From Lepidurus packardi (lineage: Eukaryota; Arthropoda; Branchiopoda; Notostraca; Triopsidae): a DNA stretch of 64,000 bases. How positions within the stretch are numbered: the first letter of the stretch is position 1; each line of letters opens with the position of its first letter. The notes beneath the pieces were generated by a model. That model saw only the letters and a list, made by a program, of their open reading frames with translations, had not been told where the DNA came from and made no database searches. This document shows positions 63,878 to 64,000 of the stretch, piece by piece. The stretch lies in contig JAKZAN010000001.1 of NCBI GenBank assembly GCA_023053545.1, forward strand, positions 8,886,565 to 8,950,564, written 5' to 3'. The position numbers and the translations under genes were made by a program.

Positions 63878-64000
63878 TGAAAGAAAGTAAGAACCCGGTA
63901 TACGGAAATGATCCGAATCGCTTTTGGAAAGCATGGCTGTAGGTATCAAAAACTGTAATACGCGATGTTTGCTGGTCTAGAAAGTTGATTCAAGAATGTT

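Larger units (their letters stand above)
59830..64000. other. Gene-free stretch to the window edge
   Basis: No exon was recognised on either strand. It could be intron or upstream DNA of the zinc-finger gene. Three G homopolymers and a short (GT)n tract at about 61972-61983 are the only notable features. Confidence 0.45.

Overview
This is a eukaryotic, arthropod-type window. The genes have spliced coding sequences with mostly short introns (about 50-80 nt, GT...AG) and TATA/Initiator promoters. They include an RR-type chitin-binding cuticle protein, and there is an interstitial run of the arthropod telomere pentamer TTAGG. The compact introns, AT-rich intergenic DNA and many long G homopolymers would suit a branchiopod crustacean such as Daphnia; that placement is inference.

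Layout. From 1 to about 15.3 kb I see no gene: the stretch holds one MITE (4620-5145), a 22-G tract and a 3.5 kb block of degenerate tandem repeats (7031-10600). A gene-dense core follows. A CHP1-type calcineurin B homologous protein (15286-16195, +) converges on the COPII coat subunit Sec23 (16456-19902, -). Next comes a run of five genes for secreted, mostly low-complexity structural proteins: an RR-2-like cuticular protein (20681-21530, +), a Gly/Tyr repeat protein (22432-23236, -), a Gly/Ser/Tyr/Asn-rich protein (24625-25763, -), a Gly/Tyr/Asn-rich protein (27401-28032, -) and, head-to-head with it, an Asn/Gln/Leu-rich protein (28517-29575, +). All five start with a 15-18 nt first coding exon that splits the signal peptide. 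The Golgi tether subunit COG8 (29720-32171, -) and a frameshifted leucine-rich-repeat-like remnant (about 32622-33045, +) come next.

From 34.8 to 43.7 kb lies a GPI-anchored cell adhesion protein with three Ig domains and one fibronectin III domain (Fasciclin-2/Wrapper/Klingon-like), with a 5.6 kb first intron. The stretch 43.7-55.1 kb has no recognisable gene but contains simple repeats and an inverted-repeat array around a TTAGG run. The last two recognised exons of a C2H2 zinc-finger protein (55097-57867, -) follow; the gene continues beyond what I can identify to the right. Two more copies of the same MITE lie at 56847-57377 (inside the zinc-finger intron) and 59270-59829.

Functionally, Sec23 and COG8 are housekeeping secretory-pathway genes. 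The intervening secreted-protein genes look like a tissue-specific extracellular-matrix (cuticle, eggshell, silk or adhesive) cluster. The strongest non-gene finding is a TTAA-target MITE family with three copies, one of which sits in one arm of a local duplication whose other arm preserves the empty site.
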